From Myxococcaceae bacterium JPH2 (GTDB lineage: Bacteria > Myxococcota > Myxococcia > Myxococcales > Myxococcaceae): a stretch of 64,000 nt of DNA. Below, piece by piece: positions 19,136-27,251 of the stretch (position 1 is the first letter of the stretch; each line of letters begins with the position of its first letter). The translations under genes and the position numbers were made by a program. Location: the NCBI GenBank assembly GCA_016458225.1, contig JAEMGR010000001.1, positions 248,001-312,000 on the forward strand. Direction: 5' to 3'. A model generated the notes under the pieces. That model was not told where the DNA came from and searched no databases. It saw only the letters and a list, made by a program, of their open reading frames with translations.

Positions 19136-19178
19136 CCTCGGATCCCTTGTCGCCCTAGTTGCCAGGCGGATCAAGTTT

Positions 19179-19763
19179 CTAGTTGCTCTTCGTGTCGATG
19201 AACCGGAACGTCGTCGCCAGGAAGTTGCTCTGGAGCACGACCTTCTCGTTCTTCATCGTCGGCTCGCCGAGCCGGATGTTGTTGACGTTCACGATGCGGC
19301 GCATGCTCGCCATCTCCTGCAGGAACATGGCGATCTCGTGGTAGTTGCCGCTGACGGTCATCCGGATGGGGATGCGGGCGAAGAACTCGCCGCCGCCCAC
19401 GTACTCCTTGTCGGGCTCGACGCGGGAGATCTCCAGGCCGGACTTCTTGCCGATGTCGTTGATCTGCGCGAGCAGCTCCTCGACATCTCGCCGCTCGGGC
19501 AGCTCGGTCAGCGCCTCGGCGAGCTTCTGCTCCAGCACGTCCATCTCGCGCCGGCGCTCGTTGAGGTTCTGGGCAATCTCGCTCTTCTCAGCCAGCTCCA
19601 GGTCGAGCGTACGGCGCTCGGCCTCGCGGCGGGTGATCTCCTCTTCCGTCGGCTGGATGGCGAGGAAGAAGTTGAGCGCGGTGATGAGGATGACGGCGAA
19701 CGCGAGACCACCGAACTTGGCCGCCGGTGACGCCTTCGCGAGCTGATCCAGGTATTTTTCCAT
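19179..19763 (-). CDS. pilO: type IV pilus alignment protein PilO
   Basis: The 194-residue bitopic inner-membrane protein has a short cytoplasmic N-terminus, one membrane helix at about residues 19-36, a coiled coil (about 42-90) and a C-terminal ferredoxin-like periplasmic domain (from about residue 110, ISRVEPDKEYVGGGEFF). PilO dimerises with PilN to form the periplasmic alignment ring. Gene order pilM-N-O-P-Q and the 21-base spacing to pilN support the call. Confidence 0.95.
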   Translation of the reverse strand: MEKYLDQLAKASPAAKFGGLAFAVILITALNFFLAIQPTEEEITRREAERRTLDLELAEKSEIAQNLNERRREMDVLEQKLAEALTELPERRDVEELLAQINDIGKKSGLEISRVEPDKEYVGGGEFFARIPIRMTVSGNYHEIAMFLQEMASMRRIVNVNNIRLGEPTMKNEKVVLQSNFLATTFRFIDTKSN

Positions 19764-19784
19764 GGCGAGTCGTTCCTTCGTCGC

Positions 19785-20462
19785 TCAGATGGCGTAGTCG
19801 GCGGTGAGCGTGATGTTGAAGTCGACCACGGCGGGCACGCCCGGCTGGGTCGGCTTCGACTGGACCGCGCTCGTCAGGTCGATGTTCGCGAAGAAGGGCT
19901 TGATGTCGCCCACCGGGAACTCCTCCACCGCGACCTCGGCGGACAGCAGCTCCACACGCGAGGTCTTCGCTTCGCGCCGCTGCTCCACCAGGCGCCCCAT
20001 CCCCTTGGGCGTCCAGACCATGCTGCCCAGGCCGCGCATGAACTCGGCGACCTCGTCATGGCTGGTGGCCGAGCCGGTGATGCTGACCGCGTTGGCGCTC
20101 TCGGTGAAGCCGTTGAGCCACACCTTCTTGGGCGTCGCGGAAGCGAGCGCGTCCATCATGCGAACCGGCCCGTTGCGGCCTTTACGCAGCGAGTCCAGGA
20201 CGGCGAGCTTCTTCTCGACCTCGAGCTTGCGCGCGTTGATGTTCTTCACCTCGCCGATCACCTTCTCCAGGGCGGCGATTTTCGCGCGAGTGTCCGCAAT
20301 GCCCTTCCGGGCGCGCTGCAGCTCGTCATCGCGATTGGAGTACCAGAGGTAGTTGCCCACCAGCGCGCCGATGAGGACCACCGCGAAGAGGACCAGGATC
20401 TGCCGGCCCATCTCCCGCTTCTTGACTGCCCGGACGGGCAGGAGGTTGATGCGGATCATCAT
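19785..20462 (-). CDS. pilN: type IV pilus alignment protein PilN
   Basis: The 225-residue protein carries the hallmark cytoplasmic motif INLLPVR at residues 5-11, which docks into actin-like PilM, then a membrane helix (about 21-42), a coiled coil, and a periplasmic domain related to that of PilO. It bridges cytoplasmic PilM to the periplasmic alignment complex. Two ATGs are adjacent at the start (MM); the first is used here. It is spaced 27 bases from pilM and 21 from pilO. Confidence 0.96.
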   Translation of the reverse strand: MMIRINLLPVRAVKKREMGRQILVLFAVVLIGALVGNYLWYSNRDDELQRARKGIADTRAKIAALEKVIGEVKNINARKLEVEKKLAVLDSLRKGRNGPVRMMDALASATPKKVWLNGFTESANAVSITGSATSHDEVAEFMRGLGSMVWTPKGMGRLVEQRREAKTSRVELLSAEVAVEEFPVGDIKPFFANIDLTSAVQSKPTQPGVPAVVDFNITLTADYAI

Positions 20463-20489
20463 GTGAGTCGTCTCCTCGTGGCCAGCGGC

Positions 20490-21572
20490 TCAGCCCAACT
20501 TGTCGCCCGGACGCCGGAGCGCTAGTCCCACTGCCACCGCGGCCATGGGCGCCACGTCCATGATGAACGCGGGGTCGAACTTGCGGTTGTCCACTTCGAT
20601 CTTGCGGAACGGGTTGAGGATCTCCACGGGCACACCCGTGCGGGCCTCAATGGTCTTGAACAGCGCGGGAATCTTCGCGGTGCCGCCGGACAGGTACACC
20701 TTGGTGAAGTTCGAGTCGGCGGCGGTGCCGGCGTAGAAGTCCAGCGAGCGCTGGATCTCTCCGGCCACCTGCTCGGCGACGCTGGAGAGCACGCGCTCGA
20801 CTTCCTGCGGAACGACGGCGTCCGCGTCCGCGCGGTTGCCACCGATCTTCAGCGCTTCCGCCTCCTCGTAGGAGACGTTGAGCTGCTTCTGGATCTCCTC
20901 GGTGAACTGGTTGCCACCGATGGTGACGTCGCGCGTGAACACCGTCACGCCGTTGGCGATGATGTTGATGTTCACCACCGAGGCGCCCGCGTTGATGAGC
21001 ACCACCGTCTCCTTCTCCGGGAGATCGTAGTTCGTGGAGAACATGTTCTGGACCGCGAAGGCGTCCACGTCCACCACCACCGGGGCGAGCCCGGCCTCCG
21101 AGACGACGGTGGTGTAGTCGTTGATCATGTCCTTCTTGGCGGCGACCAGCAGCACATCCATCTGCCCGGTGGCGTCATTGCCGCCGCCGTCGAGGATCTG
21201 CGTGTCGATGTTCACGTCCTTCACGTCGAAGGGGATGTACTGCTCCGCCTCCCACTGGATGCTCTCCTCGAGCTCTTCCTGGCTCATGCGAGGCATCTGG
21301 ATCTTCTTGATGATGACCGAGTGACCGGAGACGCCGATGGCGACCTCCTTGCCCTTCACCTTCAGCTCGGACATCAGCTCCTGCACGGCCTGCACGATGG
21401 CCGTCGAGTTCATCAGGGCGCCGTCGACGATGGCCTCGGGAGGCAAGGGCTTCATGCCGAAGCTCTGCAACGCGAAGCCGACCTCGCCGCGCTTGCGCTG
21501 CTCCTTGAGCATGATCATCTTGATCGACGTCGATCCGATATCGAGGCCCAGTGCCAGTCTGCCCTTCGCCAT
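20490..21572 (-). CDS. pilM: type IV pilus actin-like assembly protein PilM
   Basis: The 360-residue cytoplasmic protein has the FtsA/actin-like ATPase fold: phosphate-1 loop LGLDIGSTSIK at about residues 6-16, and a second nucleotide motif LSGGTAKIP near residue 300. PilM binds the PilN N-terminal peptide and forms the cytoplasmic ring of the T4P machine. I start it at the internal ATG at 21572 (MAKGRLALGLDIG), because the upstream extension has no homology-like features. First gene of the pilMNOPQ operon, with about 206 bases upstream that should hold its promoter. Confidence 0.95.
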   Translation of the reverse strand: MAKGRLALGLDIGSTSIKMIMLKEQRKRGEVGFALQSFGMKPLPPEAIVDGALMNSTAIVQAVQELMSELKVKGKEVAIGVSGHSVIIKKIQMPRMSQEELEESIQWEAEQYIPFDVKDVNIDTQILDGGGNDATGQMDVLLVAAKKDMINDYTTVVSEAGLAPVVVDVDAFAVQNMFSTNYDLPEKETVVLINAGASVVNINIIANGVTVFTRDVTIGGNQFTEEIQKQLNVSYEEAEALKIGGNRADADAVVPQEVERVLSSVAEQVAGEIQRSLDFYAGTAADSNFTKVYLSGGTAKIPALFKTIEARTGVPVEILNPFRKIEVDNRKFDPAFIMDVAPMAAVAVGLALRRPGDKLG

Positions 21573-21778
21573 GCTTGACTCCGTCGGAGAGGAAGCCAGC
21601 GTAGCACCGGCTTGCATCCCCTCCTAAAAAGTGCCTGGAGCCCGCCTGCCCTGCGGTCGGGGGAGAGCCAGGATTACTTGAATCGCGGGCTCCCCACACT
21701 GCCGCCGCGGAGGCCCGATTTTCCGGCCCCGGAGGGGTCTCGTCAAATGCACGGCCGTACAACGTGACGGTCCGGCCC

Positions 21779-23197
21779 TCAACCCCGCTCGGCCTCGGCA
21801 TCCGGATCGATGCCGTACTCCTTGATTTTATAGAGGAGGGCTCGGTGGCTGATGTCCAGGACCTCGGCGGCCCGGGTGCGGTTCCCCTTCGTGCGACGGA
21901 GGGCCGCGCGAATGTACGACTCCTCCAACTCTCGGATGGCCCGCTTGAGCGACAGGTCCGTTCCAACCTGTTGCATCCTGTTGGCACCAGGGTCACTGGG
22001 GGTGGGCACCGGCGCGGTCCACAGGCGCTCGGGGAGATTGGCGGGCTGGATGAGGGCGTCCTCGGCCAGCAGCACCGCGCGCTCCATCGCGTTCTCCAAC
22101 TCGCGGACGTTGCCTGGCCAACCGTAGGCCGTGAGCAGCGCCTCCGCCTCGGGCGACATCCCCTGCACGGGGGGATCCCGGTTCAGCTCGCGGTTGAAGC
22201 GCCCGATGAAGGCGCTCGCGAGCAGGGTGATGTCCTCTCGACGCTCGCGCAGCGGCGGCATTCGGAGGTTCACCACGTTGAGGCGGTAGTAGAGGTCCTC
22301 GCGGAACTCGCCCTTCTCCACCAGCTTGCCCAGGTCTCGGAGCGTGGCGGCCACAACGCGCACGTCCACCTTCTCCACGCGGTTCTCGCCCACCGGGCGC
22401 AGCTCGCCCTCCTGAAGCACGCGCAGCAGCTTCACCTGCGCGGACAGCGGCAGTTCCCCCACTTCATCGAGGAACAGCGTCCCGCCATCCGCCTCGGAGA
22501 AGAGTCCGTGTCGAGCCGTGCGGGCGTCCGTGAAGGCGCCCTTGGCGTGGCCGAAGAGTTCGCTCTCGATGAGGCCCGCGGGGATGGCGCCGCAGTTGAC
22601 GGCCACGAAGGGCATGGCCGCGCGACGGCTGCGCGCATGCAGCTCGCGCGCGATGAGTTCCTTGCCCGTGCCGCTCTCGCCGGAGATGAGCACCGTGGTG
22701 TCCACGGGCGCGAGCTTCGCCACCTGCTTGAGCACGGCATGAAGAGAGCCGCTCTCACCCAGGATGAGGCCGAGCGGCGCGAGCGGGTTCTGGGTGTCGT
22801 GGAGGCGCCGGTTCTCGCGAACGAGCCGCTCCCGCTCCTCCGCCTTGCGTAAGACGAAGGCGATCTCCTCCGGCTTGAAGGGCTTCTGGACGTAGTCGTA
22901 GGCCCCCGCGGCCACGGCCTCCAGCGCCTGCTCCTGGGAGCCATAGGCGCTCATCACCACGACCGTCAGCGAGGGATGATCCGCCAGCGCCTGCCGCAGC
23001 ACGGACAGGCCATCCTTCTTCGGCATGCGGACATCGCACAGCAGGACGTCGTAGGGGCGCGCAGCCAGCTCGCGCAGTGCCTCGTCCCCGTCAGCAACGG
23101 CGCGGACGTCGTATCCCCGGTCCGTCAGGACGAGGGTCAGGACGTGGCGAATGGAGGGCTCGTCGTCGGCGACGAGAATCGAGCGGAACACGGGCAT
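21779..23197 (-). CDS. pilR2: sigma54-dependent response regulator PilR2 (NtrC family)
   Basis: The 472-residue regulator has a receiver domain (phospho-acceptor Asp55 in VLLCDVRMP), a AAA+ domain with Walker A GESGTGKE (173-180) and Walker B LFLDEVGE, and a C-terminal Fis-type helix-turn-helix (about 430-465, RTRAAEVLDISHRALLYKIKE). The sigma54-contacting loop reads GAFTDA (220-225), where the consensus is GAFTGA. In M. xanthus the PilS2/PilR2 pair in the pil locus co-regulates T4P motility with PilS/PilR; position between pilM and pilS2-pilD here matches that pair, and the name is assigned from this context. It lies 37 bases after the kinase gene. Confidence 0.85.
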   Translation of the reverse strand: MPVFRSILVADDEPSIRHVLTLVLTDRGYDVRAVADGDEALRELAARPYDVLLCDVRMPKKDGLSVLRQALADHPSLTVVVMSAYGSQEQALEAVAAGAYDYVQKPFKPEEIAFVLRKAEERERLVRENRRLHDTQNPLAPLGLILGESGSLHAVLKQVAKLAPVDTTVLISGESGTGKELIARELHARSRRAAMPFVAVNCGAIPAGLIESELFGHAKGAFTDARTARHGLFSEADGGTLFLDEVGELPLSAQVKLLRVLQEGELRPVGENRVEKVDVRVVAATLRDLGKLVEKGEFREDLYYRLNVVNLRMPPLRERREDITLLASAFIGRFNRELNRDPPVQGMSPEAEALLTAYGWPGNVRELENAMERAVLLAEDALIQPANLPERLWTAPVPTPSDPGANRMQQVGTDLSLKRAIRELEESYIRAALRRTKGNRTRAAEVLDISHRALLYKIKEYGIDPDAEAERG

Positions 23198-23234
23198 GGG
23201 CGTGCGCGCATCCTAGCCGCTCCGGCGTCATCAC

Positions 23235-24395
23235 TCACACTTCCGGACCACGAAGGAAGGCGGGCAGGAACACCGAGAAGCGAGCCCCCCCTCCGGGCGC
23301 GTTCTCGGCGGTCAGCCGACCTCCCATCCCCTGAACCAGTCGCAAGGACACCGCCAACCCCAGGCCAGTCCCCTGGCGCCCTTTCGTCGTGAAGAAGGGC
23401 TCGAAGAGGCGCGGCATCACCTCGCTCGGAATGCCAGGGCCGGAGTCCTCCACATCCACGCGAACCGCATCGCCCTCGCGTCGGGACGTGACGCGCACGC
23501 GCCCCTGCCCGCCCATTGCCTGAGCGGCGTTGAGCAACAGGTTGATGACAATCTGGGACAGCGGACCTGAATCCGCGCGAGCCAACACGCCCGGCGCCAG
23601 GTCGAAGGCCACCTCCACGCCGGACAGCTCCGGGCCCGCGCGCACGAGCCGCGTGCACGTCTCCACTACCTGCCCCACATCCACCGGAGTCGACACCGAG
23701 GCCGCCGGGCGGCCCAAGTCAAGCAGGCCACGGATGATCCGATCGATCCGCAGCACTTCCTGATCGATGTGACCCAGGTAGTCACGCAGCTCGGGTGTCT
23801 GGGCCCGGGCACGGGCCAGGGACAGATACCCGAGGATACCGGACAGGGGGTTGCCCACCTCGTGCGCCACACCCGCCGCGAGCCGGCCCACGGTGGCCAA
23901 CCGCTCCGCGGCGACCAACTCCGTCTGCGCATGAGCCAGCCGCGCGTTCGTCTGCCGCAGTTCCTCCAACTGGCTGCGCGTGAGGGCCTGCTCCTGGCGC
24001 AGCGCGTCCGCCATTCGCTGCAGCGCACGCTGGATGCGCGACATCAACGGCCCGCCCTGTGAGGACAAGGGCAGGTCGAGCTCCAACCTCCCGAGCTGTT
24101 CGACAGACTCTTCGGTGGCGCGCAGCGGACGTCCCACCGTGGTGTCGAGCACCAGGTATGCGAGCACCGACAGCGCGACGAGATCCAACCCGAGCGCCAG
24201 CGGCAGGAACCCGCGCACGCGCGCCAGCCCCTCTGCCTCGGCGGTGCCGGGAAGCGCGAAGCGCCGCGCGATCTCCAGCAAGCGGATCAGCACCGGCTGC
24301 AGCGTCAGCCAGGTCAGCCCCGTGGAGAGCGACCCCAACAGGAACGCGACGCTGGCGATGCGCCACTTCACCCGCGTCCCCGACTCACCGCACAC
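23235..24395 (-). CDS. pilS2: sensor histidine kinase PilS2
   Basis: The 386-residue kinase has two membrane segments (about 13-33 and 63-83) flanking a short extracytoplasmic loop, a HAMP-like linker and coiled coil, the HisKA box with His178 in GVAHEVGNPL, and a HATPase domain (N box LLNAAQAMG; G boxes DSGPGIP and GTGLGLAV). It should phosphorylate the neighbouring NtrC-type regulator. The GTG start overlaps the pilD stop by 11 bases; a GTG at 24371 is an alternative. The two-component pair is named from its position in the pil locus. Confidence 0.82.
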   Translation of the reverse strand: MCGESGTRVKWRIASVAFLLGSLSTGLTWLTLQPVLIRLLEIARRFALPGTAEAEGLARVRGFLPLALGLDLVALSVLAYLVLDTTVGRPLRATEESVEQLGRLELDLPLSSQGGPLMSRIQRALQRMADALRQEQALTRSQLEELRQTNARLAHAQTELVAAERLATVGRLAAGVAHEVGNPLSGILGYLSLARARAQTPELRDYLGHIDQEVLRIDRIIRGLLDLGRPAASVSTPVDVGQVVETCTRLVRAGPELSGVEVAFDLAPGVLARADSGPLSQIVINLLLNAAQAMGGQGRVRVTSRREGDAVRVDVEDSGPGIPSEVMPRLFEPFFTTKGRQGTGLGLAVSLRLVQGMGGRLTAENAPGGGARFSVFLPAFLRGPEV

Positions 24396-25434
24396 CTCCG
24401 AGGAGCAGCCACAGCTCGCGAGGAAGCACCGTCGCGAGCCAAGGCCCCAGGAGCATCAGCTCGAGGCCCGCCACCGCGAGCCAGGGCCCGAAGGGAATGT
24501 TGGTCGGCCCCGGGACCCAGTCTTCTTCTTCCCCCGCCTCGTCCACGGGCGCGTCTGGGATGGGCTGGAACACAAGGCACCAGGGGATGAGCAACAGCCG
24601 CTTGCCCCAGGACAGACCCGGCCGGGTGAACTCCCAGGTCATCTTGAGTTCAGGCTCGGCTTCGGGCTCTTCACCCTCTGGAGGAGGCGCATCGGCCGCC
24701 GACTCCGGAGCCGGCTCTCCTCTGGGTCCCGCCCGTCCAGTGAGCGCGAGCAACGCGACCCCCACCACCGCGCCCTGCAACGATGAGAAGAAGAGGATGC
24801 CCAGCAGCGCGCGCCAGCTCAGGAACGCCCCCAGCAGCGCCACGAGAAACTTGTCCCCTCCTCCGAGCGCCTCCTTCTTGAACACCTTCCAGCCCAGGTA
24901 CTCCATGAGCCGGAACGCGAGGAATCCCACCAGCGCGCCCACCGCAGCGTCCCGCACGACATCCATCCCACGCGGAATCGCGAGCAACACGCCCGCCGCG
25001 ATGCCCGGCAGCGTCAGCGAGAACGGGAGGATCCAATGCTCCAGATCAATGAACGTGAGCGGGACCAGCAGCATCACGAGCACGAGCGCCGGCACCAACT
25101 CATAGGTCCAACCAAACCGGCGCTGGCACGCGAGGAACAGCAGGCCCGTGAGCAATTCCACCAAGACGTAGCGCGGGGAGATGGGCGCGCGGCAGGCTTG
25201 GCACTTCGCCCTCAGCCAGAGCCATGAAGCAACAGGGATGTTCTCATACCAGGCCAGCACGTGGCCGCACTTCGGGCAGCGCGAGCGAGGGCGGACGATG
25301 CTCAGCTCTTCCGGGACGCGTGCGATGACGACGTTGAGGAAGCTCCCCACGCACAGTCCGAGCACGAACAAGTAGAGGAAGAAGAGGGACTCGGCCCAGC
25401 CCGGCGCGGACGAGAAGGTCACGGAGCCGTCCAT
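24385..25434 (-). CDS. pilD: prepilin peptidase/N-methyltransferase PilD
   Basis: The 349-residue multi-pass membrane enzyme cleaves the type III signal peptide of prepilins and N-methylates the new N-terminus. The two CxxC zinc pairs (Cys53/56 and Cys78/81) are in the first cytoplasmic loop, the catalytic Asp130 is in FIDLEHWILP and the second catalytic Asp194 in GGGDK. It is longer than usual (about 260-290) because of an acidic, Pro/Glu-rich cytoplasmic insert (about residues 222-300) before the last membrane helix. It is divergent from pilA across about 212 bases and upstream of pilS2. Confidence 0.95.
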   Translation of the reverse strand: MDGSVTFSSAPGWAESLFFLYLFVLGLCVGSFLNVVIARVPEELSIVRPRSRCPKCGHVLAWYENIPVASWLWLRAKCQACRAPISPRYVLVELLTGLLFLACQRRFGWTYELVPALVLVMLLVPLTFIDLEHWILPFSLTLPGIAAGVLLAIPRGMDVVRDAAVGALVGFLAFRLMEYLGWKVFKKEALGGGDKFLVALLGAFLSWRALLGILFFSSLQGAVVGVALLALTGRAGPRGEPAPESAADAPPPEGEEPEAEPELKMTWEFTRPGLSWGKRLLLIPWCLVFQPIPDAPVDEAGEEEDWVPGPTNIPFGPWLAVAGLELMLLGPWLATVLPRELWLLLGGVR

Positions 25435-25472
25435 CCTACCCGCCCGCTGCGTGTGCGCGATCGACGAATTCC

Positions 25473-25487
25473 GTCAACGCGGGTGAC
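25473..25487. promoter_or_regulatory. inverted repeat upstream of pilA, possible activator site
   Basis: GTCA-7-TGAC inverted repeat in an AT-richer patch about 110-125 bases upstream of the likely pilA transcription start, the distance typical of NtrC-family enhancer sites. Binding by PilR or PilR2 is inferred only from position and the similarity of GTCA/TGAC to TGTC-type PilR half-sites of Pseudomonas. Confidence 0.35.
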
Positions 25488-25492
25488 AATTT

Positions 25493-25509
25493 TTGGCAGC
25501 CCGCCTGCC
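25493..25509 (+). promoter_or_regulatory. second candidate sigma54 (-24/-12) element
   Basis: TTGGCAG-N5-CTGCC with the invariant GG (25495-25496) and GC (25507-25508) exactly 10 bases apart. The -24 half matches well and the -12 half less so. It would place transcription about 130 bases upstream of the pilA ATG, and may be a secondary promoter or a decoy. Confidence 0.35.
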
Positions 25510-25571
25510 CAGGAAGCATCCCGGGCGCGCACTTCCATGGGAATATTCGAGGGATGGCCCCCTGGCCGCTG

Positions 25572-25587
25572 TGGCACCGTTCGTGCT
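25572..25587 (+). promoter_or_regulatory. sigma54 (-24/-12) promoter of pilA
   Basis: TGGCAC-N5-GTGCT: the -24 half is a perfect consensus TGGCAC, and the GG (25573-25574) and GC (25585-25586) dinucleotides are separated by the required 10 bases. The -12 half is GTGC where the consensus is TTGC. Transcription would start near 25598, giving a leader of about 50 bases. Known biology agrees: M. xanthus pilA is sigma54-dependent and controlled by the NtrC-type regulator PilR. Confidence 0.75.
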
Positions 25588-25646
25588 ACTTGTCCGCGGG
25601 TCGTCCCTCAACAACCCCCTGCGCCTTCTCGCGGAGTCCCAAGCAC

Positions 25647-26231
25647 ATGATCCGTTTCTTCCGGAAGAAGGGTGGCTTCACCCTGATCGAGCTGATGATC
25701 GTGGTCGCCATCATCGGCATCCTGGCCGCCATCGCCATCCCGAACTTCATCCGCTTCCAGGCCAAGTCCAAGCAGTCTGAGGCGAAGACCAACCTGAAGG
25801 CGCTGTACACCTCGCAGAAGGCGTACTTCGGCGAGAAGGACAAGTACCTCACCAACTTCAAGACCCTGGGCTTCACGCCTGAGGCTGGCAACCGTTACAG
25901 CTACGGCCTGGCGCCGGCCTGCAAGGCTGCCGCCGCGGTCACCGGCCGAGCCTATACCACCGGCTGCATTGAGCAGGACGTCGCCCGGTTCCCCACCGCG
26001 CCGGGTACGGCTGCAGATCCCGTCGGCACCGTTGGCGTGGTCGGCACCTGCCCGAGCTGTGACTTCAACGCCTCCGCCGTTGGCAACGTCGACAACGACG
26101 ACAACGCGGACACGTGGGCCATCACCTCGTCCACCACGACGATCACGCTGACCGGCACCTGCGGCAACGACGCGACCGCCATCTCCGGCGGCGAGCCGGG
26201 CAACGCGTACAACGACGTGAGCTGCCCGTGA
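25647..26231 (+). CDS. pilA: major type IV pilin PilA
   Basis: The 194-residue prepilin has the type III signal MIRFFRKKGG cut before Phe11 (FTLIELM), with the essential Glu at mature position 5 (residue 15) and a hydrophobic helix to about residue 38. The globular part has six cysteines (92, 107, 135, 138, 172, 193), suited to disulfides, and a Ser/Thr-rich stretch at 160-171 next to an Asn/Asp-rich stretch (147-155). The ATG is chosen because it directly gives the leader peptide, with GCGGAG 10 bases upstream. Sigma54 elements precede it and a strong hairpin follows it. It polymerises into the pilus fibre used in S-motility. Confidence 0.97.
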   Translation: MIRFFRKKGGFTLIELMIVVAIIGILAAIAIPNFIRFQAKSKQSEAKTNLKALYTSQKAYFGEKDKYLTNFKTLGFTPEAGNRYSYGLAPACKAAAAVTGRAYTTGCIEQDVARFPTAPGTAADPVGTVGVVGTCPSCDFNASAVGNVDNDDNADTWAITSSTTTITLTGTCGNDATAISGGEPGNAYNDVSCP

Positions 26232-26276
26232 TGTCATCCGCCTCCTGTTGAGCAAGGGAGGCATTGCATCCCCAGC

Positions 26277-26303
26277 GGGGCTCTCGGGAAGACCGAGAGC
26301 CCC
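26277..26303 (+). terminator. strong hairpin between pilA and pilG
   Basis: A perfect 11-base-pair stem (GGGGCTCTCGG / CCGAGAGCCCC) with a 5-base loop (GAAGA) lies 46 bases after the pilA stop and 22 bases before the pilG ATG. The trailing sequence GTGTGCGTTTC is only weakly U-rich. It probably ends or stabilises the abundant pilA mRNA and lets a fraction read into pilGHI. Confidence 0.75.
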
Positions 26304-26324
26304 GTGTGCGTTTCAGACAAGCCC

Positions 26325-27251
26325 ATGAGCAAGCTGCCTGCCCTGGTGTTGCCCGCTGGACTGCTGTCCTTGTGCCTGCTCTCGGCTCCTCCCGCGTCCG
26401 CGCTGCGTTCGGGAGACAGCCCCTTGCTGCCGCGCCCCGGTTTGCTGCGCGCGCTCTTCCGGGGACAGTTGGGGCTGGTCGCCGACTACTTCTGGGTCCT
26501 CACCATCAACCGGGTGGGCATCTCGCGCTCGGCCCTAGATCACCGCGACATCTACTATTACGCGGACCTCGCGACGGATCTCGATCCGCGCTTCGCGAAG
26601 GTCTACACCTTCGCGGGGATCAACATCCCCATCCATCTGGGCCGCGAGCACTACGCCAACGCGAACGAGTCGACCCAGCTCTTGCGCAAGGGCGTCCTTC
26701 ACGTTCCGGAGGACGAACGCACGCAGTTCCAGCTCGCCTACAACCTGATGTTCTTCCATCACCAGTACAAGGAAGCGGGCGACATCATCTCGGCGCTGTC
26801 GAGACGCCCTGACGCCCTTCCCTGGTACTCCGCATTGGCCACGCGGCTGTATGCCCAGTCCGGCGACTTCGACACGAGCATGTCGCTCGCCGAGATGATG
26901 CGCGACAGCGCCGAGGACGACGAGACTCGCGCCTACTTCGAACGCCGCATCCAGGAGATTCTCCAGGAGCGCGTGCTCCGGCAGCTCGACAGCGCGGTGG
27001 CTCAGTACCGTGAGCACCATGGCAAGCTGCCCGCCACCGTGGAAGCACTCGTCGAGCCGGGGCTCCTGACCCAGCTCCCGGAAGATCCGCTCGGCGGACA
27101 CTTCTATCTGGCGGATGACGGGCGGCCGTACTCCACGGCATCGAAGTTCCGCCTGGAAGTCATCTACGACGAGCGGGCCGCCGACGGCACCCGCATCGTT
27201 CCCCACCCCCACACTTCGGAGACGGACGGTCATGCAACCGGTACCCCCTGA
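26325..27251 (+). CDS. pilG: T4P biogenesis protein PilG
   Basis: The 308-residue protein has a signal peptide (about residues 1-25, ending ASALRSG) and an alpha-helical, TPR-like body (helical pairs around DPRFAKVYTFAGI and ERTQFQLAYNLMFF), with a C-terminal beta segment (GGHFYLADDGRPYS). In M. xanthus PilG precedes the PilH/PilI ABC transporter and is needed for pilus formation; no enzymatic function is known. I favour the ATG at 26325; a GTG at 26304 would start right at the base of the hairpin. It overlaps pilH by 20 bases. The identification rests on position between pilA and pilHI plus overall character. Confidence 0.8.
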   Translation: MSKLPALVLPAGLLSLCLLSAPPASALRSGDSPLLPRPGLLRALFRGQLGLVADYFWVLTINRVGISRSALDHRDIYYYADLATDLDPRFAKVYTFAGINIPIHLGREHYANANESTQLLRKGVLHVPEDERTQFQLAYNLMFFHHQYKEAGDIISALSRRPDALPWYSALATRLYAQSGDFDTSMSLAEMMRDSAEDDETRAYFERRIQEILQERVLRQLDSAVAQYREHHGKLPATVEALVEPGLLTQLPEDPLGGHFYLADDGRPYSTASKFRLEVIYDERAADGTRIVPHPHTSETDGHATGTP

